From NCBI GenBank assembly GCA_029250225.1, contig JAQWUY010000011.1:1-59273 (forward strand): DNA of 59,273 bases. Direction: 5' to 3'. A program made the translations under genes and the position numbers. The stretch is from Alphaproteobacteria bacterium (GTDB lineage Bacteria > Pseudomonadota > Alphaproteobacteria > JAQWUY01). Positions 34,707 to 43,492 of this stretch are shown here, piece after piece. Every line of letters begins with the position of its first letter. Position 1 is the first letter of the stretch. A model generated the notes under the pieces. That model had not been told where the DNA came from. It saw only the letters and a list, made by a program, of their open reading frames with translations, and made no database searches.

Positions 34707-35954
34707 ATGAATAAATTAAAAAGAATAAAAGGCACTCACGATTTATTACAACAAGAAAAAGAAAAACATTTATATGTAGTTAATACTGCACGAAAAATCG
34801 CTAAGAAGTTTGGTTTTGATAGTATAGACACCCCTATTTTTGAATTTACTGATGTTTTTTCTCGCCCACTAGGTGAAACATCTGATGTAGTTACCAAAGA
34901 AATGTATACATTTGAAACTCGCGGTGGTGACTGTGTAACACTAAGACCAGAGGGAACAGCGGGGATTGTGCGTGCATTTATTGAAAATGGATTAACTCAA
35001 TCGGGACCTTTCAAAGTATTTTATGAAGGTGCAATGTTTCGTTATGAACGCCCACAAAAAGGTAGACAAAGGCAATTCCATCAATTTGGAGTTGAAGCCT
35101 TATCCTTACCTAAGCCGGCAACTGATGTTGAAATAATATCGATGGGTCAAATGATAATAGAAGAATTAGGTATTGCAAAAGATATTAAACTTCACATAAA
35201 TTCATTAGGTGACCAAGAAAGCCGTGATACCTATCGCAAAAAATTAATTTCATATTTATCTGACTTTAAAAATGATTTAAGTGAAGATAGTAAAAATAGA
35301 CTAGAAAAAAATCCTCTGCGAATATTGGATTCCAAAGATAAAAAAGATCGTGAAATATTAAAAAATGCTCCTATTTACTATGATTCATTAAATGATGTAT
35401 CAAAACAACATTTTGACGATGTTTTAAACGGGCTTGAAAAACTAAATATAAAATTCACTCTTGATAATAATATGGTTCGTGGTTTTGATTATTATTGCCA
35501 CACCGCATTTGAATTTATAACTAATTCATTAGGGGCGCAAGGAACTGTGCTAGGCGGTGGTAGATATGATAATTTATGCGAGATTATGGGTGGAAATCCA
35601 ACTTCTGGAATTGGTTTTGCCGGTGGAATTGAGCGACTAGCTCTTATGATTGATAATATTAGCGAAAAAAATAATAAAATTGTAGTTATTGGAATTGACG
35701 GGGAAACTCAAAAAATTGGCTTGAAAATTGCTAATGAATTGCGTTATAAAACAGACTTTGTAATTGAGACATTCTTTGGCAATCTAAAAAAAGGATTAAA
35801 GTATTCTGATAAGATTAACGCAAATACTGCTATAATTCTTGGTGAAGATGAATTAAGTAAAAAAACCGCAATTATTCGCGATCTTAAAAGTGGCGAGCAA
35901 CAAGAAATAAAATTTGATGAAATTTGTAATTATATAAAAAAGGGCAATAAATAA
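34707..35954 (+). CDS. hisS: Histidyl-tRNA synthetase
   Basis: Class II aminoacyl-tRNA synthetase. In 415 residues: the N-terminal KRIKGTHDLL opening, RPEGTAGIVRAF (motif 2 region preceded by VTLRPE), YEGAMFRYERPQKGRQRQFHQFGVE, the histidine A loop RGFDYYCHTAFEF, and GGGRYDNL with GIGFAGGIERL as motif 3. The anticodon-binding domain follows from about 325. It ends within one base of the prfA start. Cytoplasmic and complete. Confidence 0.96.
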   Translation: MNKLKRIKGTHDLLQQEKEKHLYVVNTARKIAKKFGFDSIDTPIFEFTDVFSRPLGETSDVVTKEMYTFETRGGDCVTLRPEGTAGIVRAFIENGLTQSGPFKVFYEGAMFRYERPQKGRQRQFHQFGVEALSLPKPATDVEIISMGQMIIEELGIAKDIKLHINSLGDQESRDTYRKKLISYLSDFKNDLSEDSKNRLEKNPLRILDSKDKKDREILKNAPIYYDSLNDVSKQHFDDVLNGLEKLNIKFTLDNNMVRGFDYYCHTAFEFITNSLGAQGTVLGGGRYDNLCEIMGGNPTSGIGFAGGIERLALMIDNISEKNNKIVVIGIDGETQKIGLKIANELRYKTDFVIETFFGNLKKGLKYSDKINANTAIILGEDELSKKTAIIRDLKSGEQQEIKFDEICNYIKKGNK

Positions 35955-37021
35955 TGGCGTGGGACGAGAAACTTAATGATGTTATAAAAAGAGCAGAATT
36001 AGTTAATAAAAAGCTAAGTAGTAGCGGATTATCTAGCCAAGAATTGCAAAAATATTCAAAAGAGTTTGGTACACTTGAACCTATGGTTAAAAAAATCAAG
36101 CAATATCAAGAATTAGTATCAAATATGAATAATGCAAAACAAATGCTTAATGATTCAGATCAAGAAATGGCTGAAATGGCTAAACAAGAATTTGAAACAG
36201 CTAAGCAAGAATTACCTGTTATTGAACAAGAATTAAAAATTATGATGTTACCAAAAGACGAAGCGGACGAAAGAAATGTTATTGTTGAAATTCGTGCAGG
36301 GGCTGGCGGTGATGAAGCTGGATTATTTGCAGGTGAAATACTAAGAATGTATCAAAGATACGCAGAAATTAAAGGTTGGAAAGCAGAAGTAATAGAATGC
36401 AATGAAACCGACCTAGGCGGATATAACTTTGTAAGTCTTGAAATTTCCGGTAATAATGTATACGGAACTATGAAATATGAATCTGGGGGGCATCGCGTTC
36501 AACGAATACCTGAAACAGAAAGCGGTGGACGAATTCACACATCGGCGGCAACTGTTGCTGTTTTACCAGAAGCAGAGGATGTGGATATTAATATCGACCC
36601 ATCAGACCTTCGTATCGATACATACCGCGCATCAGGAGCCGGTGGACAGCATGTAAACACAACAGATAGTGCCGTAAGAATAACACACACACCAACAGGT
36701 ATTGTTTCACAGTGTCAATCTGGGCGTTCACAGCACAAGAACAAAGACCAAGCTATGAAAATGTTAAAAACACTACTTTACGATGCGAAAAGACAAGAAG
36801 CGGAAAAAGAAATGTCTGATACTCGTAAGTCACAAGTTGGAAGTGGCGACCGCTCACAACGAATTAAAACATATAATTTTCCTGAACGCCGTGTAACCGA
36901 CCATAGAATAGGCTTAACATTGTACAAGCTTGACAAAATATTAAATGGCGAAATCGACGAGATGCTAGAAGCAATTATCACACATAAACAACTAGAACAG
37001 CTAGCACAATACGGAGAATAA
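35954..37021 (+). CDS. prfA: Peptide chain release factor 1
   Basis: Reads UAA and UAG stops. The 355-residue length is normal. The codon-reading PxT motif is PET at 186-188 in QRIPETESGG, and the peptidyl-transferase GGQ is at 230-232 in ASGAGGQHVNTTDSAVRITH. The start overlaps the hisS stop by one base. In most relatives prmC, the enzyme that methylates this GGQ glutamine, follows at once; here the next gene is a corrin gene after 129 bases. Confidence 0.96.
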   Translation: MAWDEKLNDVIKRAELVNKKLSSSGLSSQELQKYSKEFGTLEPMVKKIKQYQELVSNMNNAKQMLNDSDQEMAEMAKQEFETAKQELPVIEQELKIMMLPKDEADERNVIVEIRAGAGGDEAGLFAGEILRMYQRYAEIKGWKAEVIECNETDLGGYNFVSLEISGNNVYGTMKYESGGHRVQRIPETESGGRIHTSAATVAVLPEAEDVDINIDPSDLRIDTYRASGAGGQHVNTTDSAVRITHTPTGIVSQCQSGRSQHKNKDQAMKMLKTLLYDAKRQEAEKEMSDTRKSQVGSGDRSQRIKTYNFPERRVTDHRIGLTLYKLDKILNGEIDEMLEAIITHKQLEQLAQYGE

Positions 37022-37066
37022 TTTAAAATAATTAAACAGCGTAAAATATTATTTGATTAATACCCT

Positions 37067-37121
37067 ATAAATTGCTATTGTCTTGTAATTCGTACCTTTG
37101 TCAGGGCAAATAGCAATTTAT
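37067..37121 (+). promoter_or_regulatory. Leader hairpin upstream of the corrin operon
   Basis: ATAAATTGCTATT at 37067-37079 pairs perfectly with 37109-37121 around a 29-base loop that contains AGGG, able to pair with CCCT at 37063-37066. It lies 29 bases before the precorrin-8X methylmutase start. There is no T run, and I see no B12-box. It may be a leader control element or the processed end of the prfA transcript. Confidence 0.5.
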
Positions 37122-37150
37122 GTGAACCCAGAAAAATAACAGGGGCAAAT

Positions 37151-37807
37151 ATGGGGAAAGTTAAATTTAATTACATTAGTAAACCTGATGATATTTACAA
37201 GGCTTCTTTTGACGCTATAAAAAAAGAAGCTGACTTCTCACCACTAGACACTCAGCTACACCCTATTGCACTTAGAATGATACACGCAACAGCCAATCCG
37301 GATTTAATTAAAGATATTCGCTGTTCTAAATCCCCTATTCAATCAGGAATTAATGCATTAAATAACGGAGCAACTATATTTTGTGATTCAGAAATGGTAT
37401 CTCGCGGTATTGCAAAACGATTTTTACCTAAAAACAATCCTGTTATATGCACATTAAATGATCCAAAAACAACCGAATTTGCTAGAAAAAATAATACAAC
37501 TCGTTCCGCAGGAGCAGTAGAATTATGGCGTGAAAAAATCGGTGGTTCTATTGTTGTTGTTGGTAATGCTCCAACTACCCTATTTTATTTACTAGAAAAA
37601 ATACATAATGACAATTGGGATAAACCTGAACTTATAATCGGGTTGCCAATTGGTTATATTGGTGCTATTGAATCTAAACAAGCCTTGGTTAATTATGCCC
37701 AAGGAATAGAGTATATTACTTTAATAAGTAAACTTGGCGGTTCTTCTATGGCATCTAGTGTGATAAATGCAATTATTGGGTGTAACGAGGTGTCTTATAA
37801 TGTCTAA
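37151..37807 (+). CDS. cobH: Precorrin-8X methylmutase
   Basis: Moves the methyl group from C11 to C12, giving hydrogenobyrinic acid (or its cobalt form, where the gene is called cbiC). The 218-residue protein shows RMIHATANPD with catalytic-type His45, the TIFCDSEMVSRGI strand, a TRSAGAVELW segment, VVGNAPTTLFYLLE and IIGLPIGYIGAIESK. AGGGGC precedes the start. It heads a five-gene corrin run and its stop overlaps the cobL start by eight bases. Confidence 0.93.
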   Translation: MGKVKFNYISKPDDIYKASFDAIKKEADFSPLDTQLHPIALRMIHATANPDLIKDIRCSKSPIQSGINALNNGATIFCDSEMVSRGIAKRFLPKNNPVICTLNDPKTTEFARKNNTTRSAGAVELWREKIGGSIVVVGNAPTTLFYLLEKIHNDNWDKPELIIGLPIGYIGAIESKQALVNYAQGIEYITLISKLGGSSMASSVINAIIGCNEVSYNV

Positions 37808-38990
37808 GATAACGATTTTGGGTATAGGAGCTGATGGAATAAACAGCTTAAATAAAAAAGGCTTACAAGTATTAAAACAAGCAGATATTATATTTGGTTC
37901 AAATCGTCATCTTGAAATGATTGATACAAATTGTGAAACTGTTAATTGGGTGTCTCCGTTTTCCGATAATATAGAAATTATAAATAAACATTTTATTCAA
38001 AATAAAAATATTTTAATAGTTGCAACTGGTGATGTAAATTGGTTTGGAATTACAAATATAATTCGTAAAAATTTTGATAATGAAAAAATACAAATTATTA
38101 CCAATATTAGCTCTATCAGCCTTTCAGCTATAAAAATGGGTTGGCCGTTGCAAGATATAACCCCTATTACAATTCACGGTCGCGATATTAACAGTATTAT
38201 TACAAAAATATATGATAATGCAAAATTGATTATACTTAGTCATAACAAGCAATCGCCAATTGCTGTATGTGAAATATTACAAAAATTAAAATTCTCTGAT
38301 AGTGAAATTAGCATTTTGAATAATCTTGGACGAAATGATGAAACAATACAAAAATTCCAAGCAAATTCACCGCAAACAGCAAACAGCGATTTAAATTGCA
38401 TTGCTGTTGAATGTAAAAAAAATGATAATAATAATAGTCTTTGTGCTGGACTAGATGACCAAGATTTTATAAACGATGGACAATTAACAAAGCGTGAAGT
38501 AAGGGCAATAACAATATCATCTTTACAACCGTATCCTAATGCGGTTCTTTGGGATATTGGGGCTGGTAGTGGTTCTATTTCTGTTGAGTGGTGCCGTTTA
38601 GGTGGGAAATCTTGGGCTTTTGAAACCGATAAAACCCGTTGCGAAAATATAAAACAAAATTCTATCAATTTGGGTGTAAAACAAAAATTACAAGTTCACA
38701 ACTGTACGATAAATAAATATGGTTCTAAGTTACCAATTCCTGATTGTATATTTATCGGTGGTGGCTTAACCAATATTAATACAGAAGAATTGTACGAACA
38801 ACTAAAATTTGGCGGTCGTATGGTTATCAACAGTATTAGTATGCAAGGACAGGAAGTTATAAATAAAATGCATAAAAAATATGGTGGTGATATCATTCGA
38901 ATAAACATAGAAAGAAATACTAAAATAGGTAATTTCGATTCATTAAGGCCAATGATAAGTGTTATTCACTACACATTAAAAAAGGTTTGA
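37800..38990 (+). CDS. cobL: Precorrin-6Y C5,15-methyltransferase (decarboxylating), CbiE-CbiT
   Basis: Methylates C5 and C15 and decarboxylates the ring. I chose the ATG at 37800, which has GAGG upstream and begins SKITILGIGADG, the CbiE opening; a longer frame from 37767 is unlikely. Residues 1-200 form the CbiE methyltransferase and 215-396 the CbiT domain with TKREVRAI, LWDIGAGSGSISVEW and the later IFIGGGL motif. The fused form is typical of the alphaproteobacterial pathway. Tightly packed between cobH and cobI. Confidence 0.92.
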   Translation: MSKITILGIGADGINSLNKKGLQVLKQADIIFGSNRHLEMIDTNCETVNWVSPFSDNIEIINKHFIQNKNILIVATGDVNWFGITNIIRKNFDNEKIQIITNISSISLSAIKMGWPLQDITPITIHGRDINSIITKIYDNAKLIILSHNKQSPIAVCEILQKLKFSDSEISILNNLGRNDETIQKFQANSPQTANSDLNCIAVECKKNDNNNSLCAGLDDQDFINDGQLTKREVRAITISSLQPYPNAVLWDIGAGSGSISVEWCRLGGKSWAFETDKTRCENIKQNSINLGVKQKLQVHNCTINKYGSKLPIPDCIFIGGGLTNINTEELYEQLKFGGRMVINSISMQGQEVINKMHKKYGGDIIRINIERNTKIGNFDSLRPMISVIHYTLKKV

Positions 38991-38991
38991 T

Positions 38992-39684
38992 ATGTCAATA
39001 TTATATGGTGTTTCAGTTGGTACAGGTGATAAAGAATTAATTACATTAAAAGCACTTAATACTGTTAAAAATTGCGGGGTAATTGCTTATATTCATAGCC
39101 CTAACAAACAGTCAATGGCTCTTGAAATTATTGATGAATACATTACAGATGATAAAATTCACATTGCCATAGAAATGCCAATGGAAAAAAACACCAAAAA
39201 TGCAACATATGTATATGACAATGCTTGTAAAAAAATTAAACAACATTTGATTAAAGGAATTAGTGTAGCATTTTTATGTGAAGGTGATGCAATGTTTTAC
39301 GGTTCTTTTATGTATGTAAATGAAAGAATAAAACAACAACATAGTGTTAAAACTATATCTGGTATAAATTCTGTTTCTGCTTGCACAGCATCACTTGGTT
39401 TTGGCTTAGTGTCAAGAAATGAAATTTTATCTGTTATACCTGCTGGTGCAAACGAAGACAAAATAATAACTACTATAAAAAATTCTGATGCTATCGCTAT
39501 CTTAAAAACAAATAACAATATAAATAAAATAAAAAAAATATTAAGTGATTTAAATTTACTCAACAAGGCTATTTGCATTATAAATGCATCTTCAAAAGAC
39601 GAACAAATAATAGAATTAAACAAATTAAATAAAATCCCTTATTTTACGACTATTATTATAAAAAAGAACAAGGATTTTTATTAA
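38992..39684 (+). CDS. cobI: Precorrin-2 C20-methyltransferase
   Basis: Adds the C20 methyl to precorrin-2 (or its cobalt form, CbiL). The 230-residue SAM enzyme shows YGVSVGTGDKELITLKA at the N-terminus, IEMPM, the GDAMFYGSFMYV loop and SGINSVSACTASLG. It starts one base after cobL and its stop overlaps the next start by one base. The C-terminus is lysine-rich, typical of this genome. Confidence 0.92.
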   Translation: MSILYGVSVGTGDKELITLKALNTVKNCGVIAYIHSPNKQSMALEIIDEYITDDKIHIAIEMPMEKNTKNATYVYDNACKKIKQHLIKGISVAFLCEGDAMFYGSFMYVNERIKQQHSVKTISGINSVSACTASLGFGLVSRNEILSVIPAGANEDKIITTIKNSDAIAILKTNNNINKIKKILSDLNLLNKAICIINASSKDEQIIELNKLNKIPYFTTIIIKKNKDFY

Positions 39685-41462
39685 TGAATGTAACAATAAT
39701 ATGTATTACTGAAAACGGCTTAGAAGTAGCCGAAAAAATCAAAACCAAAATTGGCGGAAGTATACACGGTTTAAAATCGCGTGTAAAAACCGAAAATACA
39801 TTTACTAATACAACTAAATTTATAGGTGAACAATTTGCACAAGGAAATGCGGTTATTGGTATTTGTGCAACAGCTATAATAGTAAGAGCAATAGCACCGT
39901 ATATTGTTGGAAAAAGTATTGATGCCCCTGCAATTGCTATTTCTGAAAACGGTGATACTATCGTACCAATACTAAGTGGTCATTACGGAGGGTATGAATT
40001 ATCTAATAAAATTGGCGATATTTTAAATATTAAGCCCGCAATAACTAATGCAAGCGATAAAACACTAAAATTTTCTTTTGATAACTTACCACAAGGTTGG
40101 GAAATAAGTGATAGTAAACTTGTGAAGAAAATAACCGCTCAGTTATTACAAGATGGAAAAGTTAATTTAATCGATGATATCGGTGTTGATTTTCCCAATT
40201 CTGATATTTTTAAAGGTGGAAATCTTAGTGTGCGAATAACAAATAAAACCGGTTTTGAAAATGAAAATACACTGGTTATTTATCCACCTTCTACCATTTT
40301 AGGAATTGGCCTAGAAAGAAATGCTAGCGCTGATGGACTTATTAATTTTATAGATTCAAAACTTCAAGAATATAAAATAAGCCCAAAATCAATATCCGCA
40401 ATTACAAGCATAGATTTAAAAATTGATGAACCTGCATTAAAAGCATTATCAGGACATTATAACAAACAACTAAGATTTTTTAATGTTGATGAATTAAACA
40501 AATATAAGGATAATATACCAAACCCAAGTGAAGTTGTGTACAATGAAATTGGTTGTTACGGGGTATGTGAATCCTCTGTTCTAGCATCAAATGCTGAAAT
40601 AATTTTAGAAAAACAAAAATTTGACAAATATACGCTTGCCATTGGTAAACTCAAAAAACCCGAGATATTATCAAAAGGACGAACTTCCGGTAAATTATTC
40701 ATTGTTGGAATTGGTGCAGGCGATAATACTTGGCGTACTCCACAAGCAACAGAAGCAATAAAAAAATCGGAAGTAATAGTAGGTTATAAATTATATCTAG
40801 ATTTAATTGCTAATTTAATTCAAAACAAAGAAACTGCAAATAGTGAATTAGGCGAAGAAGAAGCAAGAGCAAAAAAAGCAATCGATATTGCAAGTACCGG
40901 TAAAAATGTATCATTAGTTTGTTCAGGTGATGCGGGGATATATGCCCTATCAACCCTAGTGTTTGAATTACTGCACCGCAACCCAAAAAACCGCTTGTGG
41001 CAAGGAATAGATATTGAAATAGTTCCAGGAATATCAGCATTTCAAGCTTGCTCAGCTAGGATTGGAGCACCGTTTAATCACGATTTTTGCCTAGTTAGTT
41101 TATCTGATTTATTAACACCAAGACAAGCAATATTAAATAGGCTTGAAACACTAGGGGCGGGTGACTTCGTCGTTGCATTTTACAATCCGCAATCAAAGCG
41201 AAGGCGTACATTATTGGAACAAGCAAAACAAACATTGTTGAATTACCGACCTAAACATACACCTGTAATAATAGGACGAAACCTAGGGCGAAATGACGAG
41301 CAAGTAAATATCACAACTCTTGAAAATTTTAAACCTGAAATGGTTGATATGTTATCATTGGTAGTTGTGGGAAACAGTGAAACAAAAGAGTTTGAATCAG
41401 CTGGTAGAAAGTTTATTTATACCCCAAGGGGATATGCTAAAAAAATGAATCAAAAAATATGA
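39684..41462 (+). CDS. cobJ: CbiG-CobJ fusion (precorrin-5A hydrolase plus C17-methyltransferase)
   Basis: A 592-residue bifunctional corrin protein. Residues 1-320 form CbiG, with CATAIIVRAIAPYIVGKSID (61-80), SGHYGGYELSNKI (98-110) and a CbiG/CobE C-terminal part at 205-320 (LGIGLERNASADGLI, NEIGCYGVCESS). Residues about 337-592 form the CobJ/CbiH methyltransferase: FIVGIGAGDNTWRTP, VVPGISAFQACSARIGAPFNHDF-like and AFYNPQSKRR. CbiG opens the lactone in the anaerobic route. The aerobic-route CobG or CobZ is not in the window. Overlaps cobI by one base. Confidence 0.92.
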   Translation: MNVTIICITENGLEVAEKIKTKIGGSIHGLKSRVKTENTFTNTTKFIGEQFAQGNAVIGICATAIIVRAIAPYIVGKSIDAPAIAISENGDTIVPILSGHYGGYELSNKIGDILNIKPAITNASDKTLKFSFDNLPQGWEISDSKLVKKITAQLLQDGKVNLIDDIGVDFPNSDIFKGGNLSVRITNKTGFENENTLVIYPPSTILGIGLERNASADGLINFIDSKLQEYKISPKSISAITSIDLKIDEPALKALSGHYNKQLRFFNVDELNKYKDNIPNPSEVVYNEIGCYGVCESSVLASNAEIILEKQKFDKYTLAIGKLKKPEILSKGRTSGKLFIVGIGAGDNTWRTPQATEAIKKSEVIVGYKLYLDLIANLIQNKETANSELGEEEARAKKAIDIASTGKNVSLVCSGDAGIYALSTLVFELLHRNPKNRLWQGIDIEIVPGISAFQACSARIGAPFNHDFCLVSLSDLLTPRQAILNRLETLGAGDFVVAFYNPQSKRRRTLLEQAKQTLLNYRPKHTPVIIGRNLGRNDEQVNITTLENFKPEMVDMLSLVVVGNSETKEFESAGRKFIYTPRGYAKKMNQKI

Positions 41463-41484
41463 ATAACAGAACAAGGATAAAAAA

Positions 41485-42255
41485 ATGACGGTATATTTTA
41501 TAGGAGCAGGCCCTGGTGCGCTTGATTTAATAACAGTGCGTGGATTAAAATTAATTCAAAAATGTGAAACTTGTCTTTATGCTGGTTCACTTGTTCCTAC
41601 TGGAATTATACAAGAATGTCCAGATGGTGCCAATATTATGGATACGGCATCTATGCACCTAGATGAAATTATATCACATATAAAAACCGCTCACGAACTA
41701 GGTCACGATATCGCAAGAATTCATTCAGGCGATCCATCAATATACGGTGCAACTAGCGAACAAATGCGTAAACTTGATAAAATTGGAATTGATTACGAGG
41801 TATGCCCTGGTGTTTCGGCCTATACAGCAATGGCGGCATCTATGAAAAAAGAATTAACATTGGCAGATGTATCGCAAACTGTAATAATAACAAGGACATC
41901 TGTTCGTTCAAGCGGTATGCCATCAGGCGAACAATTAACTCAACTAGCGAAATCAAGGGCAACTCTTGCTATACACTTATCGATTAATAATTTGAAAAAG
42001 ATTATTAAAGAATTAACACCATATTACGGCCAAGATTGCCCTGTTGCAGTTGGTTATCGTGTTTCTTGGGATGATGAAAAATTTATTTATGGAACATTAT
42101 CAGATATTCGCGAAAAAGTTAAAATAGCTAATTTTACAAGAACTGCTTTAATAATGGTTGGTAAAGTACTAGATACTAATGATTTTAACGATTCAAAATT
42201 ATATGATAAAAATCACTGGCATATTTGCCGTGACGAACAACAAAGCTCATATTAA
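41485..42255 (+). CDS. cobM: Precorrin-4 C11-methyltransferase
   Basis: Adds the C11 methyl. The 256-residue protein has FIGAGPGALDLITVRG, CLYAGSLVP, RIHSGDPSIYGATSEQMRKLD, VCPGVSAYTAMAAS and the GYRVSWDDEKFIYGTL region, all family motifs. It begins 22 bases after the fusion gene with AAGGAT upstream. It is the last of the five corrin genes; precorrin-6A reductase (cobK/cbiJ) is absent from the run. Confidence 0.94.
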   Translation: MTVYFIGAGPGALDLITVRGLKLIQKCETCLYAGSLVPTGIIQECPDGANIMDTASMHLDEIISHIKTAHELGHDIARIHSGDPSIYGATSEQMRKLDKIGIDYEVCPGVSAYTAMAASMKKELTLADVSQTVIITRTSVRSSGMPSGEQLTQLAKSRATLAIHLSINNLKKIIKELTPYYGQDCPVAVGYRVSWDDEKFIYGTLSDIREKVKIANFTRTALIMVGKVLDTNDFNDSKLYDKNHWHICRDEQQSSY

Positions 42256-42262
42256 ATTTTAA

Positions 42263-42286
42263 AGATATTGCAAGATATCTATTTTT
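42263..42286 (+). terminator. Weak terminator after the corrin operon
   Basis: AGATAT at 42263-42268 pairs with ATATCT at 42275-42280; a T-rich ATTTTTC stretch follows. The stem is short and all A/T-rich except one G-C pair per arm, so the call is tentative. Confidence 0.35.
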
Positions 42287-42364
42287 CTTATAAGTTAATA
42301 CTGTAATTTTAAATATAATATAGTCTTGAATAATAATTGATGTATCTTTCATAAAAGGAAAAAA

Positions 42365-43432
42365 ATGAGTAAGCATTGTTGCGGTGGTTCTAACGATAAA
42401 AATCAAACAAAAAAACAAAAGAAAATTAATTATCAAAAAAACCCAATATTAGTAAATGTAACCCGTGGCGGTATTATTGAAAGCTCACATACCGGAAGAA
42501 TATGTGTTGTCGATATTCAAGGAAAGATACAACTAGCTATGGGCGAAGTACAAGAAGCTATATATCCTCGTTCTTCCGTTAAAATCCTACAAGCGTTACC
42601 TATGGCATTATCCGGAGCAATTGAAAAATATAACCTTAATGCCCAAGAATTATCCGTTATATGTGCATCACATTCAGGTGAAAAACACCATACAGAAGTA
42701 GTAGAAAATATTCTAAAAAAGGCTAATTTATCAGAAAAAGACCTAGAATGTGGTATACACACACCCACAAACAAAAGACAATCTTATGAACTAGCAAAAC
42801 AAGGTATAAAACCAAATCAATTACACAATAATTGTTCCGGAAAACACGCCGGTATGCTTTTACTAGCAAAAATGAGAAATTTTGACACAGCCGGATATAT
42901 TAATCCAAATCACCCTGTTCAACAATCGATAATGGGAATATTCGAAATGATGTGTGAATATTCGCTGGAAAATGCACCTAATGACCGAGATGGCTGTTCT
43001 GTCCCAACTTGGGCGGTGCCAATGAATAATTTAGCATTTGCATTTGCAAAAATATCTGATCCACTTGCCGTATTACCAGATGAAACAGCAAAAGCAATTA
43101 TAAAATTAAGGGATAGCGTTATACAAGAACCTTTTATGGTTGCAGGAACAAATCGTTGTTGTACAAAAGTTATGCAAGTATTAAAAAATAAAGCATTCGT
43201 TAAATATGGAGCAGAAGCAGTATACACAGCTTCATTACCAGAATATGGCCTAGGAATAGCAATTAAAATTGATGATGGTAGTACAAGAGCCGTTGAAGTC
43301 GCACTACTTAGAGTACTTGATAAGATAGGCGTTTTATCAGATAAAGACAAACAAGAATTAGTAGATTTATATAAACAACCAATAAAAAATTGGAATGGTT
43401 TTACAGTAGGTAATGTTGAACCAGCATTTTGA
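42365..43432 (+). CDS. Asparaginase (Rhizobium etli AnsA type)
   Basis: Hydrolyses asparagine to aspartate and ammonia. The 355-residue protein belongs to the asparaginase_II family seen in R. etli, unrelated to the E. coli type. It shows VNVTRGGIIESSHTGRICVVD, YPRSSVKILQALP, ICASHSGEKHHTEVV, NNCSGKHAGMLLL and CSVPTWAVPMNNLAFAFA. The paired serine-lysine residues likely form the active site. A 27-residue N-terminal extension begins MSKHCCGGSNDKNQ and is lysine-rich, possibly metal-binding. A clear terminator follows. Confidence 0.9.
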   Translation: MSKHCCGGSNDKNQTKKQKKINYQKNPILVNVTRGGIIESSHTGRICVVDIQGKIQLAMGEVQEAIYPRSSVKILQALPMALSGAIEKYNLNAQELSVICASHSGEKHHTEVVENILKKANLSEKDLECGIHTPTNKRQSYELAKQGIKPNQLHNNCSGKHAGMLLLAKMRNFDTAGYINPNHPVQQSIMGIFEMMCEYSLENAPNDRDGCSVPTWAVPMNNLAFAFAKISDPLAVLPDETAKAIIKLRDSVIQEPFMVAGTNRCCTKVMQVLKNKAFVKYGAEAVYTASLPEYGLGIAIKIDDGSTRAVEVALLRVLDKIGVLSDKDKQELVDLYKQPIKNWNGFTVGNVEPAF

Positions 43433-43441
43433 TAATAAAAA

Positions 43442-43469
43442 ATAGGGTTCTGTAAAATCAAAACCCTAT
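43442..43469. terminator. Bidirectional terminator between asparaginase and BCCT genes
   Basis: ATAGGGTT at 43442-43449 pairs with AACCCTAT at 43462-43469. A-rich sequence precedes it and CTTTATTGTTT follows, so it can serve both convergent genes. Confidence 0.8.
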
Positions 43470-43492
43470 CTTTATTGTTTAAAAACTAATTG

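Noticed and set aside
37022-37150. Cobalamin riboswitch before the corrin operon
   Set aside because: I could not find the B12 box or the conserved core; only a hairpin is visible.
37767-37799. Upstream start for cobL
   Set aside because: The ATG at 37800 has a GAGG site and matches the CbiE N-terminus; the extra residues are the cobH end in another frame.
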